From the NCBI GenBank assembly GCA_023390905.1, contig JAEWBY010000094.1, forward strand, positions 1 to 64,000: a stretch of 64,000 bases of DNA. Reading direction: 5' to 3'. Origin of the DNA: Pseudomonadota bacterium. GTDB taxonomy: Bacteria > Pseudomonadota > Gammaproteobacteria > Xanthomonadales > Xanthomonadaceae. Below, piece after piece: positions 52,837 to 60,261 of the stretch. Position numbers and translations under genes: made by a program. Position 1 is the first letter of the stretch. Every line of letters starts with the position of its first letter. The notes below the pieces were generated by a model. That model was not told the origin of the DNA. It did not search any database and was given only the letters and a program-made list of their open reading frames with translations.

Positions 52837-53253
52837 ATGCCGGTGGCGCTCAAACCACTGCATTGGGTGTGGCTGACGGGGACCGCCATGGCGGTCTCCG
52901 TCGGTGTCTGGCTGCTGTTGGAGTTCGATCCGAATGCGGCGGGCAACCCGTTTCCGCCGTGCATGTTCCGCTTGTTCACGGGTTACTACTGCATCGGCTG
53001 TGGCCTGACCCGGGCCCTGCATGCGCTGGTGCACGGCGACCTCGCGCGCGCGTTCGCGATGAATCCACTGGCGATGCTGGTATTGCCCACGGTACCGCTG
53101 CTTGTCGCGCATGGCCGCGGCTGGCGCCCTCAGCGGCTGGCGCCCCTGATGAATGTACTGACCGAGCCGCGCGTGTGGCTGGTGGTGCTGCCGCTTTACT
53201 GGATCGCGCGCAATCTGCCGTGGCTCCCTTTCACGCTGCTGGCGCCGGGTTGA
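52837..53253 (+). CDS. DUF2752 membrane protein
   Basis: The 138-residue protein has three hydrophobic segments (about 10-30, 70-92, 105-130) and the family core PPCMFRLFTGYYCIGCGLTRALHALVHGDLARAFAMNPLAML (as CMFRLFTGYYCIGCG and GLTRALHALVHGDL), with conserved cysteines in C-x-G-C. Its function is unknown. DUF2752 genes are often next to CD225 or TM2 genes, as here, which hints at a shared membrane complex. Confidence 0.85.
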   Translation: MPVALKPLHWVWLTGTAMAVSVGVWLLLEFDPNAAGNPFPPCMFRLFTGYYCIGCGLTRALHALVHGDLARAFAMNPLAMLVLPTVPLLVAHGRGWRPQRLAPLMNVLTEPRVWLVVLPLYWIARNLPWLPFTLLAPG

Positions 53254-53384
53254 GACGACCGGATCCGGATTGCCTGGATTCGTGGAAGCAGAAGCGGATC
53301 CACGGACGCGCCAGGGGCGCGTGATCGCTCGCACTGCGCACGCAACCGTCTTTCAACGCATGGGGCGGCACAGCGAACCGGCGC

Positions 53385-54278
53385 CTACCCCACCCAGCCG
53401 CCGATCACGAACACCGCCAGCACGGCGAGCCAGACCAGCAGGATGCGCCAGACCAGGCTCATTGCATCGCGCAGTTCCGGCAGTTCGCGCATGGCCTGCA
53501 CCATGCCTTCTTCGGCGTAGTCCTCGGCTTCTTCGGCCAGTTCGGTGCGCACGCTGGCGCGCGCGGCCTGACCGAGGAACGCGGTATCCAGTTGCAGGCG
53601 ATTGCCCTGCGCCGCGCGCCATGCCTGGAACACGGTATCGAAATTGCCGACCAGTGCCATCGCGAAGGTCATGAGCTGCGCGATCGGCCATTCCAGCACC
53701 GTCAGCAGACGACGCGCCCCGATGCGATTGTCCGCGGGCAATGCGCGGTGGAATTCGACGGCACTGGCCAGCGCCACCAGCCGATACAGCACCGCCCCCA
53801 TGGGACCAAGCAGCAGAAACCAGAACAACGGCCCGAACCAGCGTTGCAGCGCATTGCGGAAAACCGCTTCCACCAGGGCAGGTCCGTCGGCGGCGACGGT
53901 TTCGGCGTCCGGCCACAAGCGCGCGATGGCCGCACGCCGCGCCGCGGGTTCGTGCGCATCGATGATGGCCTCGACATCGACATCGAGATCGCGCGGTCCC
54001 CACGCGTACACCAGCACGGCGATGCCGAACAGCAGGCCGATCAGCCCGAACAAGGGTTCGTGCAGCAGCCATTGGAACAGCGCCACCAGGAGCACCGGCG
54101 GCAGCACGGCCAGGGCGATGCCGTAGCGGCCCCGCCAGAAACCGTCATCGGGAAAGCGTTCGTCCAGCCAACGCAGCCAGTGCGCATACCAGTGGAACTG
54201 GCGCAGCCCGGCGACCAGCGTGGGCGCCACATGGCCCAGGACCAGCGCGACGACCACGGCGACCAAAGTGATGGACAT
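53385..54278 (-). CDS. ampE: AmpE-like regulatory membrane protein
   Basis: The 297-residue inner-membrane protein has four transmembrane segments (about 2-20, 50-90, 148-170, 272-292) and is similar in layout to AmpE/CobD-type proteins: FHWYAHWLRWLDERFP near the start, and LFWFLLLGPMGAVLYRLV and EWPIAQLMTFAMALVGNFDTVF in the middle (as LLGPMGAVLYRL and LVGNFDTVFQAW). AmpE is linked to beta-lactamase induction and cell-wall sensing with AmpD, which is not in this window. Convergent with the DUF2752 gene. Confidence 0.8.
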   Translation of the reverse strand: MSITLVAVVVALVLGHVAPTLVAGLRQFHWYAHWLRWLDERFPDDGFWRGRYGIALAVLPPVLLVALFQWLLHEPLFGLIGLLFGIAVLVYAWGPRDLDVDVEAIIDAHEPAARRAAIARLWPDAETVAADGPALVEAVFRNALQRWFGPLFWFLLLGPMGAVLYRLVALASAVEFHRALPADNRIGARRLLTVLEWPIAQLMTFAMALVGNFDTVFQAWRAAQGNRLQLDTAFLGQAARASVRTELAEEAEDYAEEGMVQAMRELPELRDAMSLVWRILLVWLAVLAVFVIGGWVG

Positions 54279-54356
54279 GGGCTCCTCCTCCGTGGGGATT
54301 CTAGAGCGAGTCGGGCGATCGAAGCAGATTCGCGCCCATGCGACGGCCTGGCCCAG

Positions 54357-55274
54357 TCACTTCGGCCGCGCGTGCCGGTGCTGGTACCAGTGTTCGATCA
54401 GCGCGCGCGCGATGGATATGCGTGGTGATAGCAGGAGCCCGCCGGTTTCGCCTTCGCCCCGTTGAAGCGCCGCGCCGATTTCGCCGGCGGTGAACCAGCG
54501 CGCATCTTCCAGTTCGTCATCGACCTGCGGCGCGTCCGGTTCGGCATCGGCGGCGAAGCCGAGCATCAGCGAACCGGGAAACGGCCACGGCTGCGCGGCC
54601 AGGTAGCGGCTCGCGCGCACGCGCACGCGGGTCTCTTCGTAGACTTCGCGCGCCACGGTCTGCTCCAGAGTCTCGCCCGGCTCGACGAAGCCGGCAATCA
54701 GCGAATAGCGACCCGCCGGCCACGCGGCCTGCCGTCCCAGCAGCAGGCGCTCGCCGTCGCTGACGGCCACGATGACTGCCGGATCGACGCGTGGATAGTG
54801 ATCGGCACCGCACTGCCCGCAATGGCCCTGATAGCCGGCGCGCCGGAACTCGACCTCGCCACCGCAGAGGCCGCAGTGGCGATTGCGCGATCGCCAGTAG
54901 AACATCGCGCGCGCCAGTGCGAAGACACCCGCCTCGAACGCCGGCCACTGCGCCGCCGCGCGTCGCAGATCCGTGCGTCGCGGCGCATCGAAGGGAACGG
55001 TATCGGCTTCCTGCGCGAACCATGCGGCATCACCGCGCAGGCCGAGGAAAATCGCGGTGCCCGGCCCGCCTCCCAGCACTTCGCCCAGCGGCGCGGCCAG
55101 CGCGCCCTGTTCGTCGGCGAAAGCCTGGCCTTCGCGATCGAGCACGATCACGCGGGCCTGCGGCCAGCGCTCGAAAAGTCGTTCGGGTTGATCACGCAGG
55201 TGATCGGCGCGATCCAGCGGATCACCGGCGAACGCGAAATCCGTCAGTCCGGCTTCGGCACGGGATCCGGACAC
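54357..55274 (-). CDS. nudC: NADH pyrophosphatase / RNA decapping hydrolase NudC
   Basis: It hydrolyses NAD(H) to NMN(H) and AMP and removes NAD caps from RNA. The 305-residue product has an N-terminal domain (1-120), a zinc ribbon (CGLCGG...CGQCGADHYPRVDPAVI), the Nudix box GFVEPGETLEQTVAREVYEET (about 190-210), and QPWPFPGSLMLGF, the NudC-specific SQPWPFPxS motif with the Ser replaced near its start (AAQPWPFPGS). The start is probably GTG 55274, eight bases after the erpA stop, so the two are co-transcribed. Confidence 0.92.
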   Translation of the reverse strand: MSGSRAEAGLTDFAFAGDPLDRADHLRDQPERLFERWPQARVIVLDREGQAFADEQGALAAPLGEVLGGGPGTAIFLGLRGDAAWFAQEADTVPFDAPRRTDLRRAAAQWPAFEAGVFALARAMFYWRSRNRHCGLCGGEVEFRRAGYQGHCGQCGADHYPRVDPAVIVAVSDGERLLLGRQAAWPAGRYSLIAGFVEPGETLEQTVAREVYEETRVRVRASRYLAAQPWPFPGSLMLGFAADAEPDAPQVDDELEDARWFTAGEIGAALQRGEGETGGLLLSPRISIARALIEHWYQHRHARPK

Positions 55275-55281
55275 GCGGCGA

Positions 55282-55662
55282 TCAGATGCTGAAACTGCTG
55301 CCGCAGCCGCAGGTGGTCTTGGCGTTCGGGTTGCGGATGACGAACTGCGCGCCCTGCAGGCTCTCGGTGTAATCCACCTCGGCGCCCATCAGGTATTGCA
55401 GGCTGAGCGGATCCACCAGCAGGGTGACGCCATCGGTGTCCACCGCCAGATCATCGTCGGCGCGGTTCTCGTCGAACTCGAATCCGTACTGGAATCCCGA
55501 GCAGCCGCCGCCCTGGATGTACACGCGCAGCGCGAGCGTGTCGTTGCCCTCTTCATCGATCAGTTCGCGCACCTTGGCGGCCGCGGCATGACTGAAGTTG
55601 AGGGGACGCTCCAGCGACTGGTAATCGGGCGCGGCCGTGGGCAGGGAAACGAAGTCGGTCAT
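55282..55662 (-). CDS. erpA: Iron-sulfur cluster insertion protein ErpA
   Basis: The 126-residue A-type carrier delivers Fe-S clusters to apoproteins. It has LRVYIQGGGCSGFQYGFEFDE (first Cys) and TCGCGSSFSI (the C-x-C pair) near the end, the three cluster ligands. I chose the ATG at 55662 (MTDFVSLP); a TTG two codons earlier is possible. Upstream lies a DUF6776 gene, downstream nudC. Confidence 0.95.
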   Translation of the reverse strand: MTDFVSLPTAAPDYQSLERPLNFSHAAAAKVRELIDEEGNDTLALRVYIQGGGCSGFQYGFEFDENRADDDLAVDTDGVTLLVDPLSLQYLMGAEVDYTESLQGAQFVIRNPNAKTTCGCGSSFSI

Positions 55663-55688
55663 GCGCAAAGGATGGGGTCAGCGCGGTC

Positions 55689-56411
55689 TCACTTCAAGCC
55701 GGACGCGCCGGCGCCTTCGCGCGCGGTGGCCGCGGCCCAGGTGAACGACTGCTCGCTCTGCGCCCCGTTCTGCGGGATCAGATGGGCGATGACGCGCACG
55801 GGCTGGAAATCCGGCGGGAGCACGAGGTCGCCCTGGATTTCCTGGAAATACTTGAATGAATACGGCACGCCCGGCGCATTTGGCTCCTGCCGCAGATCGG
55901 CCCAGGACAACCGCTGGAGCTTGCCGCCCCTCGTGCCTTCGACGGACACGCGCAGACGGCCGGCATTGATCGCGCCGCGATTGAGGTTCTGGGTCAGCGT
56001 GGCGGTGAAGTGCCATGCCTGAGCCGTCTGCGGCTGCAGCTTCAGCTCATGGACCGTCAGGCCACGACGTTGGCCGGTCGCGCCGACGAACCGCTCGTAG
56101 AACGCCACGTCGGCGCGCAGGCCGGCGATTTCTTCGTCGCGCTCGGCCAGCGTGGTCTGGAGATCACGGTTGGCGTCGCGGGTGATCTGATCCGAGCGCG
56201 ACAGCGTGGCGACCTGTTGTTCCAGGCGCTCGATGCGGATCTTCTGCGCGTGCCACTGCGCGGCGCTGGGCGCATCGCCGGAGGCGGTGAACACGCGCCA
56301 CACGCCCCAGCCTCCGAAGGCCAGCAGCACGATCATCAGCGCCACCGCCAGATAGAACCACACGCGGCCGGCCGCCGGCGCAGGGGGGGTGGAAAGTGAG
56401 AACTCGCTCAT
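55689..56411 (-). CDS. DUF6776-like membrane-anchored protein (copy 2)
   Basis: The 240-residue protein has an N-terminal transmembrane helix (about 18-42) and a coiled coil (about 55-105, with RIERLEQQVATLSRSDQITRDANRDLQ; short quote RIERLEQQVATL), then a compact domain. EIAGLRADVAFYERFVGATGQRRGL and YSFKYFQEIQGDLVLPPDFQP (as LRADVAFYERFVG and KYFQEIQGDLVLPP) are shared with the gene at 56873-57604, which is a paralogue. The two genes flank a bactofilin gene, so a role in envelope or cell-shape scaffolding is plausible. The DUF number is from memory. Confidence 0.7.
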   Translation of the reverse strand: MSEFSLSTPPAPAAGRVWFYLAVALMIVLLAFGGWGVWRVFTASGDAPSAAQWHAQKIRIERLEQQVATLSRSDQITRDANRDLQTTLAERDEEIAGLRADVAFYERFVGATGQRRGLTVHELKLQPQTAQAWHFTATLTQNLNRGAINAGRLRVSVEGTRGGKLQRLSWADLRQEPNAPGVPYSFKYFQEIQGDLVLPPDFQPVRVIAHLIPQNGAQSEQSFTWAAATAREGAGASGLK

Positions 56412-56465
56412 GAAAGCGAGGATAGCGCGGCCGGTGCACGCCCCCGACCCCGGCCGCGCGCCGAT

Positions 56466-56870
56466 TCAGGTGGCGGCCAGTGCGACCTCGTCCACGTCCT
56501 GCGCCACGCCCAGCGCCGCGTGCACCAGGCGGCCGGTCAACTGCGCGCCCGCGCTCATTTCCACGATCTGATAATGGATGTTGCCCTGCACGCGGGCCTT
56601 GGACGCCAGTTCGACGCGCTCGCTGGCGTGCACGTCACCGATGAGCTGTCCGTTGAGCACGACGACCGGAGCGCGGATTTCGCCTTCGATGACGCCCTGC
56701 TCGGACAGGGTCAGCGTGGCGCGCTCGCCCTCGGTCGCGAAGACCTTGCCCTGGATGCGGCCTTCCACATGCAAGCCGCCGCTGAAGATGAGATCACCAC
56801 GGATCACGACCTGCGGGCCGATCAAGGTATCAATCGGTTGTCCATCGCGGAGCGGTTTATGTTTGAACAC
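56466..56870 (-). CDS. Bactofilin
   Basis: The 134-residue polymer-forming cytoskeletal protein is a beta-helix: repeated IGPQVVIRGDLIFSGGLHVEGRIQGKV-type strands (as VVIRGDLIFSGG and LHVEGRIQGKV), then IEGEIRAPVVVLNGQLIGDV and VQGNIHYQIVEMSAGAQLTGRL. Bactofilins organise cell shape and peptidoglycan enzymes. The start is GTG 56870 with AGGAGG nine bases upstream; its upstream neighbour's TAG ends three bases before, so they are coupled. Confidence 0.9.
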   Translation of the reverse strand: MFKHKPLRDGQPIDTLIGPQVVIRGDLIFSGGLHVEGRIQGKVFATEGERATLTLSEQGVIEGEIRAPVVVLNGQLIGDVHASERVELASKARVQGNIHYQIVEMSAGAQLTGRLVHAALGVAQDVDEVALAAT

Positions 56871-56872
56871 GT

Positions 56873-57604
56873 CTACTTTCCTCCTGCGGACGCCGCAAGT
56901 TTCCAATCCAAAGCTTGTTCCACCGGCGTGTCGCCGCCGATGAGCCGCACCCGCACGCGTTGCGGGGTGAAATCGCCGGGCAGCATCACGCTGCCATCGA
57001 GTTGCTGGAAATACCGAAACGAATAGTCCTGCCCCGGCACGCTGGCGTGCTGGTGCAGTTCGTCCCAACCGAGCGTGGCCAGTTGGCCCTTGCGTACGCC
57101 CTCGACCGCAAAACGCATCTGGCCCTGGCTGATCGCGCCACGGTTGAGCGTCTGCGTCAGCATGATCTGGTAACGCCAGGTACCGCCGCCAGCGCGGGTG
57201 AACTCGGCCTCGTGCACGCTCAGGCCCTTGCGCGGCGCGGTCTCGCCGACCAGCCGCTCGAAGAACGCGACATCCGCGCGCAGCGAGGCGATTTCCTCGT
57301 CACGCTGGGCCAGGGATTCTTGCAGTTCCTTGTTGGCAGTGCGGCTGATGCGATCGGAGACGCCCAGCGTCTTCTCGCGTTGATCCAGGGTGCGCAGGCG
57401 CGCGGCCTGATCGCGCAGCTGGCGCTGGACGCGGCTCAGCTCCTGGCGTGTCTCGGTCAGTCGCGGGGCGGCGGTATGGCTGGCCCAGAACCACACCCCG
57501 GCCATCGTGCCGGCCCAGAACAATCCGCCCACCACCCACCGCAGGCCGCGGCGCGAAGGCTGGCGTTCGACGATCTGATAACGGGGAAACGCGGAAGAAG
57601 CCAT
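56873..57604 (-). CDS. DUF6776-like membrane-anchored protein (copy 1)
   Basis: The 243-residue paralogue of the gene at 55689 has one transmembrane helix (about 23-43), a coiled coil (about 50-110) and the conserved EEIASLRADVAFFERLVG and YSFRYFQQLDGSVMLPGDF (as LRADVAFFERLVG and FRYFQQLDGSVMLPGDF). It is first in the minus-strand run with bactofilin, copy 2, erpA and nudC. The shared architecture suggests a periplasmic rod-like protein anchored in the inner membrane that works with bactofilin. Confidence 0.7.
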   Translation of the reverse strand: MASSAFPRYQIVERQPSRRGLRWVVGGLFWAGTMAGVWFWASHTAAPRLTETRQELSRVQRQLRDQAARLRTLDQREKTLGVSDRISRTANKELQESLAQRDEEIASLRADVAFFERLVGETAPRKGLSVHEAEFTRAGGGTWRYQIMLTQTLNRGAISQGQMRFAVEGVRKGQLATLGWDELHQHASVPGQDYSFRYFQQLDGSVMLPGDFTPQRVRVRLIGGDTPVEQALDWKLAASAGGK

Positions 57605-57652
57605 GCGGAGTCCGCTACCGGCTGCGCTCAGGCAGCAGCCGGACCGGGGGCC

Positions 57653-57658
57653 TATACT
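57653..57658 (+). promoter_or_regulatory. -10 box of the DUF4126 gene
   Basis: TATACT (57653-57658) in the 81-base divergent gap, 28 bases before the ATG at 57686. No clear -35 element. Confidence 0.45.
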
Positions 57659-57685
57659 CGAAGGACGACAGGGTGGTCGATTTTA

Positions 57686-58306
57686 ATGGGAATCGCGGCG
57701 ATGTCCGAGGCACATTTGTTCGTAATTGGGATCCTGTTGGCATGGATGGCCGGGATTCGTGTCTATCTGACCGTATTCGGCGTGGGCCTGGCCGGCGCAC
57801 TGGGGTGGCTGGACCTGCCGCCCGCGCTGCAGGCGACCGAATCCTGGTGGGTGCTCGGCACTTCAGGCGCGCTCGCCTTGGCCGAGTTCTTCGCCGACAA
57901 GATTCCCGGCGTGGATTCGGTCTGGGATCTGCTGCACACGCTGGCGCGCGTGCCGGCCGGTGCATTCCTGGCCGCGGCCACGCTGTCGCCGGATGGGCAG
58001 CTCAGCGGCGGGGCGCTGGCCGCCGGAGCCGGCGTCGCGCTGGCCAGCCATGTGCTGAAAAGCGGGTCGCGCGCGCTGCTGAACACCTCGCCCGAACCGG
58101 TGAGCAACCTCGGCGCGTCGGTGATCGAGGATGCGGTCGTGGTCGGTGGCCTGGCGCTGGCGTTCGCGCATCCGTGGATCGCGCTGCTGCTGGTGGTCGG
58201 GGTCTCGGTCCTGCTCGCCCTGTTCGTCTGGTGGGTGTGGCGGAAGATCGGCCGTGGCCTGAAAAAACTGTTCGGTACGTCTGATCCCCATGCACCGACT
58301 GTCTAG
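57686..58306 (+). CDS. DUF4126 membrane protein
   Basis: The 206-residue protein is mostly hydrophobic with about five transmembrane segments. The N-terminal GILLAWMAGIRVYLTVFGVGLAG and central ALAEFFADKIPGVDSVWDLLHTLARVPAGAFLAA (as EFFADKIPGVDSVWD) are the DUF4126 signature. Function unknown. I chose the ATG at 57686, which follows AGGGTGG by nine bases; an in-frame ATG at 57701 is an alternative. Divergent from the DUF6776/bactofilin run. Confidence 0.8.
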   Translation: MGIAAMSEAHLFVIGILLAWMAGIRVYLTVFGVGLAGALGWLDLPPALQATESWWVLGTSGALALAEFFADKIPGVDSVWDLLHTLARVPAGAFLAAATLSPDGQLSGGALAAGAGVALASHVLKSGSRALLNTSPEPVSNLGASVIEDAVVVGGLALAFAHPWIALLLVVGVSVLLALFVWWVWRKIGRGLKKLFGTSDPHAPTV

Positions 58307-58387
58307 GCGCCGGGCCACGCCCGCACGCCGGCGTGTCCGTGTACGTGAGATTCATCGCATAATCCGGCACACGCTTGGGGAAGCCTG

Positions 58388-60259
58388 ATGTCCGTCATTG
58401 ACGCCACATTCCGCCGACAGGAGGAACCATCGCGTTCCCGTCCGCGCGCCGAGACGCCGCCGCCGCACTACTGGCGGCGCTGGACTGCCGATGCACCGGC
58501 GCGGCTGACATCGAATCAAGGAGATCCCGACGCGATGAATGCATCCGCTTCCCCTTCAGGCCCGGACCCGCAGGCCAACGCGGCCCCGGCCGTTGCCGGC
58601 CCTGCCGCCTCCGGCCCGCAGGTCCAGGAAAGTCCCTACCGCATCCTCATCGTCGAGGACGATCGCGGCCAGGCCCTGTTCGCCCAGAGCGTGCTGCACG
58701 GCGCCGGCATGCGCGCCGAAGTGCAGATGGAATCCGAGGGCGTGCTGGACGCCATCCGCAGTTTCCAGCCGGATCTGGTGCTGATGGATCTGCACATGCC
58801 CGGCAAGGACGGCATGAACCTGACGCTGCTCATCCGCCAGCAGCCCGAATACCTGCATCTGCCGATCGTGTTCCTGACCGGCGATCCGGATCCGGAGCGC
58901 CAGTTCGAAGTGCTTGAGAGCGGCGCCGACGATTTCCTCAACAAGCCGATCCGTCCGCGCCATCTGATCGCGGCGGTGTCCAACCGGATCCAGCGCGCGC
59001 GCCAGCGTAGCACGCCCGCACCGCGCACGACCGTCAACACCGAAACCGGTCTGCCGACCCGCACGTTTCTGCTGCACCAACTCGGTACCGCATTGCAGTC
59101 TGAAGCGAAGGGCGGCCTGTTCTTCATCGAGATTGGCAGCGCGCTGAGCCTGCGCGAACGCTACGGCTATGCGGTGTTCGAGCAGTTGATGAACCAGGCC
59201 GGCCGCAAGTTGGCCGAAGTGGCGGCCCCGTGCCCGGTGGCGCGCCTGAACGACAACAGCTTCCTCTGCCTCGGCGCCGGCATCGACGAGGCCACGCTCG
59301 ACGCGCAGGCCGAACGCCTGCGCCAGGGGCTCAGCGGCAGCACCTTCCAGGCTCGCGATGACGTGCTCAATCTGCGCTGTTCGATCGGCTACACGAAACT
59401 CTCGCTGGGGTTCGACGATGCCGGCAGCGCGCTGGAAGCCACCGAGCGTGCCGTGTTGCAGGCGCGCCTGAAAGGCAACAACCTCGCGGCCTACGTGCCG
59501 GCCCAGCGCAGTGAAGAAGCGCCCCGCATCTCGCTGGAAGACGGGCAGTTCGAACTCGCCTATCAGCCGATCGTGGCCGTCGCCGGCAGCGACCAGGCGC
59601 AGTACCAGGTGCTGCTGCGCATGCGCCAGCCGGACGGTTCGCTGCTGCCGGCCTCGCAGGTGATCCCGGCGGCCGAATCGGCCGGCGGCATCGCCCAGAT
59701 CGATCACTGGGTGCTCGAACACGCCTTGTTCGTGCTCGCCGAACGGCAATCGAAAGGTCCGTCGCTGCGCCTGTTCGTCTCGCAGTCGCCGCGCACGCTC
59801 GCACGCGAATCGCACGCGCAATGGCTGCTCGGCGCGCTGGCCGAGCGCGGTATCGAAGGCACCTCGCTGGTGATCGATTTGCGCATGGCCGATGCCTTGA
59901 TCCACACGGTGACGCTGCGCGATTTCTGCCATCAGCTGATGCCGGCCGGCGTGCAGTTCTGCCTGAGCCAGTTCGAGCCCGGGCGCGAGGCCGACGCCCT
60001 GCTGACACAGCTGCCGCTGGGCTACCTGCGCGTGGCCAGCCGCTACGCCAGTGCGCACCAGGATCCCAAGCTGCGCGACGAGTTGCGCAACATCATCGAT
60101 CAGGCGCATCGCGCCGGCCTGCAGGTCATCGGCCAGCAGATCGAGGATCCGCAGGCCGCGGCCGCGATGTGGATGGGCGGCGTCGACTTCATCCAGGGCA
60201 ATCTGGTGCAGGCCGTCGGCAGCGAACTCGGCTTCGATTTCCACAACGCGGTGCTGTAA
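58388..60259 (+). CDS. Receiver-GGDEF-EAL protein with degenerate catalytic sites, FimX-like
   Basis: The 623-residue protein has a receiver domain (about 83-200; DD pair in VEDD, phospho-Asp134 in LMDLHMPG, Lys in NKPI). A GGDEF-like domain follows (about 215-375), with RLNDNSFLCL where GG(D/E)EF is expected, and an EAL-like domain (about 385-620), with QYQVLLRM where E-x-L is expected and FCLSQFEPG in place of the metal-binding DDFG motif. It should neither make nor break c-di-GMP and may act as a receptor, as FimX does in type IV pilus control, though it lacks FimX's PAS domain. It starts at ATG 58388; MNASASP at 58535 is an alternative. The hybrid kinase starts three bases after its stop. 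Confidence 0.82.
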   Translation: MSVIDATFRRQEEPSRSRPRAETPPPHYWRRWTADAPARLTSNQGDPDAMNASASPSGPDPQANAAPAVAGPAASGPQVQESPYRILIVEDDRGQALFAQSVLHGAGMRAEVQMESEGVLDAIRSFQPDLVLMDLHMPGKDGMNLTLLIRQQPEYLHLPIVFLTGDPDPERQFEVLESGADDFLNKPIRPRHLIAAVSNRIQRARQRSTPAPRTTVNTETGLPTRTFLLHQLGTALQSEAKGGLFFIEIGSALSLRERYGYAVFEQLMNQAGRKLAEVAAPCPVARLNDNSFLCLGAGIDEATLDAQAERLRQGLSGSTFQARDDVLNLRCSIGYTKLSLGFDDAGSALEATERAVLQARLKGNNLAAYVPAQRSEEAPRISLEDGQFELAYQPIVAVAGSDQAQYQVLLRMRQPDGSLLPASQVIPAAESAGGIAQIDHWVLEHALFVLAERQSKGPSLRLFVSQSPRTLARESHAQWLLGALAERGIEGTSLVIDLRMADALIHTVTLRDFCHQLMPAGVQFCLSQFEPGREADALLTQLPLGYLRVASRYASAHQDPKLRDELRNIIDQAHRAGLQVIGQQIEDPQAAAAMWMGGVDFIQGNLVQAVGSELGFDFHNAVL

Positions 60260-60261
60260 GC

